Origin: Cryptomeria japonica
Taxonomy: Eukaryota; Streptophyta; Pinopsida; Cupressales; Cupressaceae
Direction of reading: 5' to 3'
NCBI RefSeq assembly: GCF_030272615.1
Contig: NC_081406.1
Span: forward strand, 460,130,072-460,194,071
Length of the DNA: 64,000 nucleotides
In this document: one piece after another, positions 43,901 to 55,956 of the stretch
Numbering within the stretch: position 1 is the first letter of the stretch
Layout of the letters: each line of letters opens with the position of its first letter
Notes under the pieces: generated by a model
What the model was told of the DNA's origin: nothing
Database searches by the model: none
What the model saw: the letters and a program-made list of their open reading frames with translations, nothing else
Program-made: the position numbers and the translations under genes

Positions 43901-45325
43901 GAAGAACTATGATTCATAGTGAATAAGTTTGTTCTACCAAGGGGGCCAATTCATTTTGTGTGAAATGGTTATTTTTCACTTAGGTTTTAAATCATTGCAC
44001 ATTGGGGTATTTTTATTAAACTGTGATTTTATTTCCAAAAGGGGTCACATGTGAGAAATTACTGAGCATCTTTAGCCAAAGACAGACTTTTGCCCTTTCC
44101 AATCCAAAGGGAAAGTGAACTGAGCCAAAGAGGATAACATGCTATTAATGGAAGGTTTAGGACAAAGTGTAGATTCTGAAATTAAAAAAGCTACCTAAGT
44201 GATATATTTTTTAAATTTTCAAGGAAATCTATAGCAATCTCAAGGAGAAGGTGCAGGACAACCAAGGGGAAAAGTGCAAAATTTTGAATTTGCAAAATTC
44301 AATAGGAAGAAGTGTAGATTTTGAAGCAGGAATTTTAAATTCCTGAAAATGTATGAGCTAAGAGGATGCATCCTAGGGTTTCTATAGGGTTTTATTGTGT
44401 GTCTCATTTCTCTTTCTTTTCTCATGCTCACTTTTTAGAGTAGTTTTAGCTAGTAGCAACTTTAGGAGTTAGAGGCTCTAGAATTTGTGCTTTGAAGTGA
44501 GCAATGTAATGCATTGTGTAGGGCTAAATGATAGTTAGAGTTTTGTTTTTAGTTTTTATATGCTTTATGTCATGAATAGTTGCAATCAAAGATGCAATTA
44601 ATGAATATTGGTTTCTTTACTATTGTCTCCAACATGTATTGGATTTATTTATGAAATAGATAATCAAGGATTGTTTCGATTGTCCCAGCAAGTCTGCGGT
44701 TCATTCTATTTTTGCTTCTCTTTAAGGAAGAGATTAAAATGCTTGAGTAGGATGTTGCGTAATGTCTTTTACATGCAGGATCATTAAGTATTATTGCAAG
44801 AAAAACTAAGCTAATGGGTGTTGATGTAAGGCATTAATACTTAGATTTTACTAATTACAATTCAAACAATTTGGGTGTAAGGTTGCATATTGAGAGTAGA
44901 CTCTTCTTCCCACTAGATGAAGGCACTGGTTATGTGTTTATTTTTAGATTTTCATAATCATTTTATCTCCAAGTCTCTTTTATTTTCAATTCATAGGAGT
45001 AGGTGTAGAGTAGAAAACTTATCCCAAGTGTTAGTGGTAGTTGAGAAGCCAGGATTGTAGCCAAATATCAATTTCATGCACTTTCCTTGGCATATACACA
45101 TTGGGATATCTACTGAAATCAGTGATGCCTTGAGTGTTGGCAGCTATAAGTTATTTTGGCATTGCTTAGGTCTACCTTCCTTAGTCTTGCAGATCCAAAA
45201 GTGTTGGAGATTTCAATTTTGTGACTGAATCTTGTTCATTGGCCATATCCATCCTTAAAACTATGGATGGGAAAGTGGATAAATCTCTAGGGTTTGGGGA
45301 TCTATTGATTTGGGAACCAAAAAAC
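40969..45325. other. No supported gene; iterated GATAAG motif at its left end
   Basis: 41080-41550 has repeated ACCATGYGGGATAAG-like words (41182, 41331, 41453, 41531) and their complements (ATCCCGCA near 41089 and 41423). Short ORFs at 42696-43061 and elsewhere are unassigned. 44380-45325 leads up to a primer-binding site and is probably LTR/R-U5 sequence of a Ty3/gypsy relic whose left end I cannot place. Confidence 0.4.
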
Positions 45326-45343
45326 TGGCGACTCTATTGGGGA
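45326..45343 (+). other. Primer-binding site of a Ty3/gypsy relic
   Basis: TGGCGACTCTATTGGGGA resembles the TGGCGACTCCGCTGGGGA type used by many gypsy elements. A weaker copy, TTGGTAACTCTACAGGGGA, lies at 45443-45461. A gag relic is about 0.9 kb downstream, the expected order. Confidence 0.6.
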
Positions 45344-46139
45344 TAAGATAATGAAATGTCTTAAGTCTCTAGTAAAATATTATTAATTTATCATTCCAAA
45401 GATTCTAGTGGCCTCCCCATCTGAGATGCAACCAACAGATTGGTAACTCTACAGGGGATCAAAGTCGTAAATCCATATGGAAAGATTCAGCAAAGTGAAG
45501 AATCTAAACTTTTGTTTTAGATGTTGAGTGGTTTTCAGCCTGGATGGTCTCTTATAGAAGCGTGTTTGAAGAAGTTTCAGGTAGATTTGCCAAAGAAAAG
45601 AAGACACAGAATGAAAGAAGACCTTGAATAACTTTCAGTTGTTCAAAAGAACATTCCTTGACAAATAGGTGGTGACTCTCACATTCAAGAACCTCAAGAA
45701 CAAATCGAAGAGCTTAGATTTAAAGATCCTTTTAGCCAAAGAAATAAGGCATCAACTACTGCAACTTTTCCAAGTATTTTCTTTTGAAGTTTTTGTGAAA
45801 ACCATAATGTATAAAGTTCTAAAATGAACCCTTATTTGGTGTTACAACACTGGTAAGAAGGGAAAAATAGTTAGTTTCCAACTTTCGTGCTTCTTTGTGC
45901 TAAGCTTCAGTCAATGTTATATGTTGAAAGATGTGTGTTATGTTGTCATAGGTTCATTTAGAGAGTCCTTAAGTCCTATTTTCAGTGATTATTGTATCAT
46001 CTTTGCTTAAGACTTTGTTTGAAAGGAAAGAGTCATGGTAAAACTGCAACTGCAAATTGTTTTTATGAAGAGTTGTAAAGTCAAGAAATATGTATTGTCC
46101 TAGTTTTGATCTAGGCATAATGAATAATCAACAACTTGA

Positions 46140-47330
46140 GAAAGGTCCATCTAGAACAATGTTCATCCCTCAGAGATATAGACCTTTAAATTTCACACAT
46201 TCAGGGATACCCAAATCCCTTTCCCATGGAGCTCAAAGATCAAGTACCCTTGTTTCATGCAAGTGATTCTGAGTGAACAACCAAACACATAGAGTCATTC
46301 AATGAGTTTGTTGAATATTTTTAGATTCATGCAGAAGATGTTGTCATGAAGTTTTTTGTGAGCTTTTTGAGAGATAGTTTGAAGGATTGGTATGAAAGTA
46401 TACCCTCACAAAGTATATCTTCATTGCATGATTTCAAAGGCTATTCTTGAGTTGGTTCAATGATGAGAATGAATTCTATGGATAACCCTTTGAGTCTCAG
46501 AATGTACCAACATATGAGAATGTAGTGTATGCACAAGAGCAACATGTGTCAAGTGTTGATAATGCTTTTCAATATGTGAATGTCCCTGCTATGCCTATGT
46601 ATATTCCTCAATATTATGAGAATTTTTGTCAACCTTGAGTCACATATGAATGTAGTCCAAGTCTTATGAATCCAGTGGCATATGTTAGTGTGTAGATGAA
46701 TATCAAAAGGTTAGAGGTAAATTAGCACATGCACTATTGTCAAGGTTTTGGAAGGAATTGCAAAGCATTCTCGTAAGCTTCACACTTGAAGATTCAACAT
46801 GGAATGATTTATTCTTGCAAATTTATGAACCTAACGCTATTCATTGGCCAAAGGAGTTGAAACCAGTTGGTCTAGATTATATTATTGGATGGATTGACAT
46901 GATTGGAGGTTTCAAGTCTAAGATTGCACTTAATAATGAACATCAATTTGTTGACAATGAAAAGATGGAACAAGAAAGTGATGAGAATATTCAGATTGGT
47001 AGTGATGCCCTGTTTATAGTTAAAGAAGAAACACATTGTTAACCAGAGATAAATATTATTTGTGAATAATAGATAGATGAGGAATGCACACCTGAAATGG
47101 AATGCCACGATAGCCTAAATATGGATAAATATGACCATCTTGGGGGTCAATTTTTTTTCTTCCAGAGAGTGACTGCGATTTTAAGAAGGTTGTTGGAGAT
47201 TCAATCTCCCATATTGAAACAAACATATGTTCATATGAATCCATTAAGTTTTCAGGTTGCAAGGAAGACATTGAAGCTAAAGAGGACCATGCTTTGCAAG
47301 AGAATGATGTTGGCGGCCTTGATGAGGACA
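46140..47330 (+). pseudogene. Ty3/gypsy gag relic
   Basis: Between 46290 and 46440 one frame reads FNEFVEYF, a stop, IHAEDVVMKFFVSFLRDSLK, DWYESIPSQSISSLHDF, matching the Gag core pattern (a short helix, LF--SL-G-A--WF--LP--SI-S--DF). The flanks are rich in stops. Downstream, 46737-47042 is open (FLQIYEPNAIHWPKELKPVG) but not recognisable. No protease or RT follows; the sequence ends at the microsatellite at 47331. Confidence 0.55.
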
Positions 47331-47575
47331 ACATATATATACATACATACATACATACATACATACATACATACATACATACATACATGCATGCATACAT
47401 ACATACATACATACATACATACATACATACATACATGCATGCATACATACATACATACATACACATATATAGACACACACACACATTTATATATACATAC
47501 ATACATACATACATACATACATACATACATACATACATACATACATGTATCTATACACACACACACACACACATA
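47331..47575. repeat. (ACAT)n microsatellite
   Basis: About 240 bp of ACAT/ACATGC repeats with short (CA)n interruptions. The Tyr-Ile-His-Thr and Cys-Met-Tyr-Val ORFs on both strands are artefacts of the repeat. Confidence 0.95.
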
Positions 47576-47578
47576 TTT

Positions 47579-47788
47579 GAAAGATGTTTATAAAGAAACC
47601 TTAATTAAGATAATATTTAATTATTTTAATTTTTAAAATCTAATTTAAATTTAACAAAAACGTTTTTGAAATATAATTATATGTAGTTTTGAAAATTGTT
47701 TATAAAGAAAACTTCACATAATATAAAAGAAAAAATGACCTTGCTGAATAGATAAGATTAAAATATTTGAAACATACATATATCTAAG
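47579..47788. repeat. 210-bp sequence repeated at 63790-64000
   Basis: AT-rich and noncoding, starting GAAAGATG and including AAAACTTCACATAATATAAA with small changes. In both places an ACAT/ATAC-type microsatellite is immediately on the left. It probably belongs to a longer repeat, since the second copy runs off the window. Confidence 0.85.
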
Positions 47789-48225
47789 TGTATTCTTTAT
47801 ATTCTAACACTATGTTGCTTCATATTCCAAATAGGTTATATGGATTGTGTTAATTTAAACATAGGCTATAAAATAAAGCACAATAAAATCAATGGTTTGA
47901 AATTATGAGCGAATACAACAACACACTACTAATTCTACCTAATCCTAACTCTAAATGTATATTCTAACACTATTGGTAGGAAGTTGACGCATTGAGTCCC
48001 TTGTTTCTGTAATGTCATTTAGATGATGCTTCATACATTTCATCTCTTGAATTAAAATAGTTAGAAAAAGTTCAAATTTTTTTATTTATGTAAAGTTGGA
48101 AATTCTTTTCTTTATGAAAATGTAAATTATTTTGTTTATGTTTTATTTATGAAACAAGGGATACAATGCATCAAGTTCCTGTCAATAGTGTTGAGAGAGA
48201 CGGGGGTGGGGTAGTCAAAGGATGT

Positions 48226-48228
<3 letters not shown>

Positions 48229-48272
<44 letters not shown>
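48229..48272. repeat. (GA)n microsatellite
   Basis: 22 GA units without interruption, followed by GA-rich degenerate sequence to about 48420. Overlapping Ser/Leu ORFs are artefacts. The flanks (47789-48228, 48421-48502) hold no gene. Confidence 0.95.
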
Positions 48273-48276
<4 letters not shown>

Positions 48277-48518
48277 ATGAATGGAGCAAATAAGAGAGAT
48301 ATATGTAGATAATAAGACATAGATAGAGAGGGAGAGGAGATATTTGAAGAAAAAGATAGAGGGGGAGTAGTTAGAAATAAAGATAGACATAGAGAGATAG
48401 GGATAGGGAGGGATAAACAAAGAATTTGTCTGTGAGTATTATTATCTAAATATTTTAAAATCCGTATATGTATTCTCAATTTTTAATAGACATGATGAAT
48501 TTCATTGAAGTTAAAGTT

Positions 48519-49541
48519 CTAATTAATAAGAAGAACAGGTTTTAAGGACCCGGAACCTTTAACAAAGGAGCATATAAAAGTTCATCAATAAGCATCCAGT
48601 CCTACTAGGAACAACTTACAAAATGACTGGCAAAAAGGCCAGTCAACCGAAAGGACAACAAAAGAAAGGAACGAGAAAGCAGAAAAACCAAAGAAAGCAC
48701 AACACAACTAAAAAGACTTAAGGAGATCCATCACCTTATTCACTACCTGGTCATAGTTTGCTGTAGTAGCTTTGAGTTCTTCCATGTTCTTTTTTGGCTT
48801 CTTCTCCTTCTTTTTACCTTTGGTCCTTGTTCTAGGTCCCTGCACTTCTCTCGTGCCTTCAATGTCAGGTTCAATCTCCAAGGAGTCCTTCTCCTCCTCT
48901 AGTTTGCTGATGAGGATTTTTATATTACTAGCTAAGGCCTCCAGTATGTTTAAGCTTTGTTCTGTAATGATTTTAAGGCATTCTTCAATTTTGTTGACTT
49001 TTTTATCAGTTTCCGCCATTCTTTGATCCATACCATTATCATTAGTTTTTCTCTCAGTCAGGTCTTTCTCCATTTGCTCGAACTTGGGGTTGAAGGAATC
49101 TCTAATCTCTTTGGCTCTGGAAGTAGTTTTAGTCAAATCCTCAACATATTCTACCATAGATTTGCCTCTGCCAATACGAATAGTTTCCAGGATTTGGACT
49201 CTGTGGTTAAGCTTCTTATTATCCTCCACAATTTTCTTATAACTGGTAATTAGCCAATCAATGGTGTCCACAAAACCTTTCAAACCCTCAGGAGGAGGAT
49301 TTGAGGAGGGTTATTTCTCACTAGAATTATCCTGATCCTTATTGGAGATGTCACCAACAGTGATTTTATCAACTTTTCCATCGATCCTCTATTCAAAACC
49401 TTCCCCAGTGGTCTCCTCCTCCAAATTTTGGTCGACTTCCAGATTCTTTCTCTGCACTTGTTCCTCTAGCTCCATAACCTTGACTTCCGGTTTCTTCTGT
49501 TTGTTCCTTGTTTGAATTTTGGTTTTCCTATTCTGAGGAGA
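48519..49541 (-). mobile_element. 5'-truncated LINE copy (LINE-A family) with 16-bp target duplication
   Basis: The insertion is bounded by exact 16-bp direct repeats CATTGAAGTTAAAGTT (48503-48518 and 49542-49557). It contains the C-terminal part of an ORF3-like gene and a 3' UTR sharing GGTTCCGGGTCC-like and TTAATTAG endings with LINE-A. Variable long target duplications and 5' truncation are hallmarks of LINE insertion. There is no poly(A) tail; the end is ...CTTATTAATTAG. Confidence 0.8.
48708..49541 (-). pseudogene. ORF3 C-terminal coiled coil in truncated LINE copy
   Basis: The open part is 48708-49283. The same frame extends to the element edge at 49541 with two stops (PQNRKTKIQTRNKQKK, VMELEEQVQRKNLEV). 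It reads GFVDTIDWLITSYKKIVEDN, TSRAKEIRDSFNPKFEQMEK, KKVNKIEECLKIITEQSLNI, NIKILISKLEEEK, RTRTKGKKKEKKPKK and MEELKATTANYDQVVNKVM. These line up with VKAFCETIVTMVKDI, NMKILMNRFENK, RTRANTKIKG and LEELKTSANNMKQMVVHV of LINE-A ORF3. Lys/Glu-rich coiled coil with a basic patch near the end; function unknown. Confidence 0.75.
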
Positions 49542-49557
49542 CATTGAAGTTAAAGTT

Positions 49558-51480
49558 AATAGACACATTGAAGTTAGTTGTTAAGGTGGCAGGACCCACA
49601 ACTGCCAACCTTTCCTTTTCCATATGTCTTGGGAAAGAAAAAATAAGGTAGTTCTGAATTATGAATATAGGCTTGAGACATGTAAGGAATAGAATAAGCA
49701 TTTTAAAATATAAAATTTAATGAATGATTTATGGTTTGTAATATCTAAAATGCTATTTATATTAGTGAGAAAAGTTATATTATTTCTAAAATGCTATTTA
49801 TATTTTTAAATATAGAGATATTATTTATTTTAAATAAATATATATTTTAAATATTGATATTAATAATTATGATTAAAAATATAATAATTATTTATTTGGT
49901 GATGTAAATTTTGTTAATAGGTTTTATATTTAATGTTAGTATTCTTATATTTGTGTCTCTCTCATTATTGTTTAATGTAGTATTAAATAAGTTTAAAGTA
50001 ATTTAATAATTATTTATATTATAAAAAAAGAGGTGGATTTTTATGATATTATTATTAAGTAATTTATATTACTAAAAATGATGTAACATAACGATATAAT
50101 AACATATAATAGTATAATAAAAAATATAGTATTAATAATATGATAACCATATAATACTAATAGCATTAATATAATACAGAATATAAAATATAATACAAAT
50201 AATATAAAAATAAATATAATATATATATAAATATAAAATTTATATGAACTTTATACAATTGTAACTCCCATAAAAAACACTATCCTTAATAATATTATTA
50301 TTAGAATTATAATCCCTTATGAATTCAACTATACCTTTAACTCTCATTCTCATAACAATAATAGGATATAATAGAATAAAATAATAATAATATAACATAA
50401 CATAATAACAATGAAAATATATTCTAAAAAAAATAAAAACATAATAAATTTTAATTATGGTACTTGAATTAGATATTATAGTACATAGTTAGGTTCCGAT
50501 TTGGGTTAGGGATATGGTTCAATTACAATTCGATTAAAGATTTGAGTATAATAAGGGATATAATTGTAGTTATGGCTAAGATAGGGTTTAATTAGAGTTA
50601 TGATTATATTTAAATTAGGGTTAAATTAAATAGCTTTAAGTTAGGGTTAGGTTGAGGAATTAATTATACTTATCATAACAGAACTTCCATGATTGTTTAT
50701 TTTGTTAAATAGTAGGAAAGCATCATGGATGGCGATGCGAGGGAGGAGGTTAGAGTTTCATCGCTTTAGACAAGGTTGTTTAGCACAGTTTCATGATAGA
50801 TATTTGAACCAAAGCTTTCAAAATCCTATTCAATGGCCTTATGAGAATTCTTGGGAGGATCAACTAAAGGAAAGGCAATTGCCAATTTTGGGGAAACAAC
50901 AATTTTTCTCGAACCATCTCCAAACATCCAAAATCTGTTGAGCTTTGTTAAAATCTTTTCTTGTCCTGAAGGAGGTTTTAAGAAATTTCAAGATAAAATG
51001 GGCTGACCAAAAGAGAAGGTCATGCCAAAATCAGGGGAGAAGGTGTAGGTTGAAATGATCCCAAAAAAATGATTATAGTTCAAATAGGAAATGAAGCCTA
51101 GCAATATGTAGTCAAAATGCTTTGAGAAAGGGATTTCTTCATGAAATGGGCCAGAAAATGGATAAAGGGGGCTTCACTCAGTGAACCTGTGTTATATCAC
51201 CTACGTTCATGACATACTAAAGAATCCCCCTATAAAAAAAATTGCCCTAAAATACTTTTTTTCCACCCCCTCCCAATACACAACCTGAATTAAAAGCCCT
51301 CTTATTTGCACAAAATATTACATTTTTCATAGCCCAAATTAAAAACCCCCCTATTTTCATCAATGGGCAATATATTGCACCCTCATTTTTGGGATATTAA
51401 ACCCCCCAATATGAATGCACATGATATGATATTGCCTTTTTAGTGAAGCCCTCGTGGAATGGATTATGTGCACTAGGGTG
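49558..51480. other. AT-rich region without a recognised gene
   Basis: 49650-50690 is very AT-rich (TATAAT/ATAATA). A few ATTAGGGTTA words occur near 50620-50660. An 82-codon ORF at 50693-50941 has no recognisable motif; it may be the decayed beginning of the LINE-B ORF1 region. 51180-51440 contains C runs and simple A/T sequence. Confidence 0.4.
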
Positions 51481-52860
51481 TGCAAGTAGTGTGGTGACAA
51501 ATGGGGTAAGAATTTTATTCTAGAAACTCTTCCTAATGGTTAGTTGTGAAAGTTAGGGAGAAGTTGTGGATCCTAAACAATGACCCTTTTTTATGGGTGG
51601 GGTGAGCTTTTTTATTAGAGACTAGTACCCAAATTTTGACCCAACCAAAGCCACTATTGATGAAATCCCTATTTGGGTTCATCTTTATAATTTATCGCAA
51701 GAATATTAGGATATGGAAACATTGTAAATCATTGATAATAGAATTGGTAAATTCTTAAAGGTAAATGAAACTTTGGAAAATCAGGATTGTAGGATGTATG
51801 CTTGGATCTATATTCTTTGGAGACCTCATCCTCCCTCACCTAAGGATATAGAGATTGGGACAAAAAAGACCTTTGGTGGCAACATATAGAAGTAGAAGAG
51901 ATTGTTGAGAATTGCAAAGCGTGTAAATATTTATGGCACCCAACAAAGGATTGTGTGGTTTTTTAAAAAGGAAAAGGTTGGGAGGATGACCTTCTTCTCA
52001 GCAAGTTAGCCAATGTTGATTAGGTAATGGTAGTTAGAGTGTTTGACATTTATCAACCATGAGATGAGGAAGGAGAGCCCCCTTTAAGCAAAGAGAATTC
52101 CCATCTAGTGTCTCTGGAGGAAGAGGTCCATGGTTTCCACCCTATTGAAAAATTGGAGAAAGAGTTAAAGGATATATTGAAAGTGAGCATAGGTTTTGGT
52201 ATCGTAAATCATTCGAAAGGGGCTCATCAAGATGGCTTGTCAAACACCAATTAGTATAGTATGAAAAAAGTGAAGAAATATCAAGAGAAGGAAACCATGG
52301 GAATAGAGATTAGTTAGAGTATAGAGATTGATACAACACAAATTTCAAAGGCTTAGGGGGTGGAAAACTTGGGGTTGGTAAAGAAGGAATATCTCAATCA
52401 ACATTCATCTCAGTGAGGGAAGGATTTGCTTGAAAGTTGAGATAGTGGATCCAACTTTGGAAAAGTTGGATGTCTTAGAGTTGGAAAAATTCTCACTCAT
52501 GGCGATGAAGGAGGGAGAAATTTTAGTTAGCTAAGGGGGAGATTGGTCTTGATATTCTTATCATGGATATTCAAATTTCCCTAGAGAAAATTTCCCAATC
52601 TAGGGGATGCACAAAGTTATCATTCCTTAAGCGAAAGGGATAGAGGTATTTTAGATCTTTTTCTTTCAAAAGAAGATGATGTTTTAGGGCTTAAGGATGA
52701 GGAAGACATTTTGAAAAAAAGACTCATAAATTAGACTTACTCTAGAACCAACAAGGTAAATGTAGGCAAGAAAAAGGAAAGGGGCCCAAAGTGGTTAAGG
52801 TGAAGTTGGAAATTGTAGATAGTGCCAAAGGATAGAGAAAACTAAGATTTGGGAAGGGAT
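51481..52860 (+). pseudogene. LINE-B ORF1 (DUF4283-type RNA-binding protein with zinc knuckle)
   Basis: This is decayed ORF1 of a plant L1-type LINE. Across frames it reads an LPNG segment, PFFMGGVSFFIRD, YPNFDPTKATIDEIPIWVHL, YNLSQEY, IGKFLKVNETLENQDCRMYA, matching the DUF4283 pattern (LPNGFF, F-P--DPN-A----PVW--L--LP-E--, IG--L--D--T-----YAR). About 70 codons on is CKACKYLWHPTKDC (51913-51954), a CX2CX4HX4C knuckle. The rest is Lys/Glu-rich with many stops. The product would bind LINE RNA. Frameshifts and stops are frequent. Confidence 0.7.
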
Positions 52861-52881
52861 TATCTTCCTTCTTAGGTAGCT

Positions 52882-54493
52882 ATGATAACCTTATCTTGGA
52901 ATGTTAGGGGCTACAATGTCTTTAACAAGAGGTGTCTAATCAAGTGTTATTTTGATCAAACAAGACTAAATGTTGTTATGATTCTAAAATGTATCTTAAC
53001 TCTCTAGAGGTGAATAAATTGGTTAAAAGTTTAAAATTTCGGTAGGGGTGCTTTAGTGAGACGAAATGGGCTTTGGGGGGACCTTGGGTTTTTGTGGATC
53101 TAATCACTATTAGGGTCAGGATGGTTGAGCAATGTAAGAACTAATAGATGATCAAGATGGTTTCAAAGGAATTCATTGGGGGATTTATTTGCCTCAATGT
53201 GTATGGTCCAACTATTTTGATAAAAAAAAGAGAGTTGTGGCAGAATATAATGAATACTATTCAATATCATGGAAATTCAATTTTGATCTTTGGAAGGGAT
53301 TTCAATGCAACTCTTGAGGTTGTAGATAAGAGAGAAGGCGAGGTATGTTTTAGGAAGATCCAAACAGATTTTTAGAAGTTTTTTGCTAATAGTGGTTTTC
53401 TAGAGGTCAAATATAATTTTGTTACTAATTGTGGTTTACTAAAAGTCAAATATAACAAGGGTGATTTTACATGGACTAATAGGAGGAAAGGCTTCTTCAA
53501 TATTGTTGAAAAGTTTGATTGTTTATTTCTTCCAAGGAAGTCGGCTGATCTTCCTATGATTTTTGAGGTAATGATCCTTCCCTACTTGGGTTTAGATCAT
53601 TATCCAATCTCCCTCTTCCTTCAGAGAAAATCCAATCTCATTAAGGTTCCCTTCTAAATTTGAGAATACGTGGCTTTGTGCTAATAGGTACAAAGACAAG
53701 ATAAAATAGTAGTGGTTGAACACCCCTGTTCAAGAAGGTAATTAAGCTTTTATCTTTTTCAAAAGACTTCAATACATTACATCATTTTTGAAACAACGTA
53801 TTCGATCTCATTTCAAAGATACCCTTGTTGAGAAACTTTGTCTTGATAAAAAAATTGAAAATTTGGAAAACAAATTTATACATAAAGGTATCAAAGAAGT
53901 GGATTTTGTTGAAGAAAAAATGTTAAATTCTCAATATTTAGAGGTTTTTGCTAGGGAGGAGATTTTTTGGAGATAGAAGTTGAGAGAGCGTTGGTTGAAA
54001 GAAGGTGACCAAAACACAAATTCTTTTCATAACTCAGTGAAAGCAAGAAGGTCATGTAATATTATTCACACCACTAAGAATATTGAAGGAGATTGGTTGG
54101 TTAATACTAAAGATGTCAATAATGAGGTGGTGAGTTTCTTTAAAAATATTTTATCTATAAATGGAATTATAGAGTTAAGGGATATTGGGGATATTTTGGA
54201 AGTTATCCTTTATTTGAATCCTGAAGAAAAAAATTCTATGCTCCAAGCCTCAATAGTATGGAGAAAGTCAAGTGGACCCTTTTTTCTATGGATGGGGATA
54301 AAGCCCTTGGTCTAGATGGATTTTTGTCTTTAATTTCCCTAAATTTTGGGATCTTTTGAAGGAGATTTTATGGGGGGGGTTTGAAGAGACTAGAGCATTA
54401 ATTTTATGTTGAAGGATTTCAATAATACTATGATCACCATTATTTGAAAGAATGAGAATTTATCATGATTTCATGATGTCATGTTGATCTCAC
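52882..54493 (+). pseudogene. LINE-B ORF2: AP endonuclease and start of RT, truncated at a microsatellite
   Basis: ATG 52882 gives MITLSWNVRGYN, the start of the APE-type endonuclease that nicks target DNA. Later blocks are LIFGRDFNATLEVVDKREGE (catalytic Asp-Phe-Asn, with GD read as GRD), GDFTWTNRRKGFFN and GLDHYPISLFLQRKS (Asp-His). Then comes the inter-domain linker: RERWLKEGDQNTNSFHNSVK and VNNEVVSFFKNILSINGI. The RT start reads MDGDKALGLDGF and FNNTMITII, a stop, KNENLS. At 54494 the coding sequence runs straight into an ATGT repeat, so the rest of RT is missing. Several frameshifts. Confidence 0.78.
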
Positions 54494-54652
54494 CATGTAT
54501 GTATGTATGTATGTATGTATGTATGTATGTATACATATATATGTATATATACATACAAACATATATATAGATACATACATATATACATACATACATATAC
54601 ATATACATGTACATGTACATGTATATATAGACATATACATATACATATACAC

Positions 54653-54690
<38 letters not shown>
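54494..54690. repeat. (ATGT)n/(ATAC)n microsatellite
   Basis: About 200 bp of ATGT, then ATAC/ACATAT repeats. The LTR element at 54691 inserted in it; the array resumes for about 20 bp at 63765. The ORFs on both strands are repeat artefacts. Confidence 0.95.
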
Positions 54691-55939
54691 TGTAGATCAG
54701 AAAATTGGCAATCATCAAAACAATAGAAATTAGGACAACCACAAAAGCTAAAGCTGCCATGAAAGCAATCCCAATCCAATCAATGAAGACATAAGACAAG
54801 ATATTCAAATCAAATGAAATCGGAGAAAACCGATGCAGATATCTCCTTCATGTGGCTCCATTGTTCTTCTTTCACCTTCAAATTTGATGTGCATCTCACC
54901 TACAAGTTCAAAATGCAAGTGGAAAGCAAGTTGTTGAGAGATGAAATTCACAGTATAAGGTTACTCGAAAATGTGATTGATTGATTTCTTCATTGAAAAA
55001 AATCATCCAATTTATAGACGAATTGGAGAGAGGACAAGATTAGCATGAAGAGATTTGAAAGGAAATTCAAATAAAAAATGGCCAAATTATGACAAATGTA
55101 TGACAATTTCTATGCAAGGCGTATGACAAATTATGCACAAATTATGACAAGTTGCTATGCAAGATGTATGACAAATTATGACAAGATTGAAATGCCATTC
55201 CCATGAAATTAGGGGAAATATTAGAAAAATTAAAGAAAATAGGAGAAATAGAAATTAGGAATTAGGAGAAATTAGCAAATTAGAAAATTGAGGAAAAAGA
55301 TGAAATAGAAATTAGGTGAATTAATTAATAGGTTTTCATCCATTAATTAATTCATGAAAGAGACCTAGGACTAAATAAATAGATTTATTTAACACACAAA
55401 TAAGAAGAAAAGGATTAAATGAACAAATCATAAAACCCTAGAAATAAGAGGACAAGGAATTAGGTCAAGACAACAAGAAATTAATGTAGGTTCGATCATG
55501 ATTCTGATTGACAAAGGACCAATGTTGATAAATGATTGAGATTGGTTGACAAAAATCAATGACAAATTGACCAAGATTGACAAGGAGATCAAATTGATAG
55601 GCTCCAATTGACGAGGAACAATGACTAATCGATCCAAATTGACATGATTGAAAAGGACAAGGATCGATGATGAATTGATTGCAAAATGATGAGATTGACA
55701 AGTTGATAAGAGATTGACAAGATCGACCAAAATCATGATTGAAGATTGCTATCGACAAGACCTAATTTGAAAGAGAGAAGAATGAGGAATGCAAAAGAAG
55801 GACTCGATGCTCACAAATGATAAAGACCAAGTGTGCAACATAGAAGAAATGTTAATACGATGCAAGAACCCTAAAATAAGGCAATGCGCAAATGTTAAAG
55901 TATGAATCCACAAGCGTTCACCATTATTAGATGTCTACA
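54691..55939 (-). repeat. 3' LTR of LARD-like element (minus orientation)
   Basis: 1,249 bp, closely matching 62528-63764. It contains six TATGACAA words in 55083-55190 and four GATTGACAA words between about 55500 and 55730. The minus-strand CTATAAA is at 55011-55017. Confidence 0.92.
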
Positions 55940-55956
55940 TTTTGCCACTCTTTGAG
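55940..55956 (-). other. Candidate polypurine tract of LARD-like element
   Basis: On the minus strand, CTCAAAGAGTGGCAAAA precedes the 3' LTR. It is purine-rich and is placed as the AAAGTGGGGGCTAAA tract of the related nested element. Confidence 0.6.

Noticed and set aside
47056-47636. ORFs of Tyr-Ile-His-Thr and Cys-Met-Tyr-Val repeats on both strands
   Set aside because: They are translations of an (ACAT)n microsatellite in all frames, not genes. The same holds at 54471-54808.
50600-50665. TTAGGG-like words as interstitial telomere repeats
   Set aside because: They are isolated and irregular; the plant telomere unit TTTAGGG is not in tandem.
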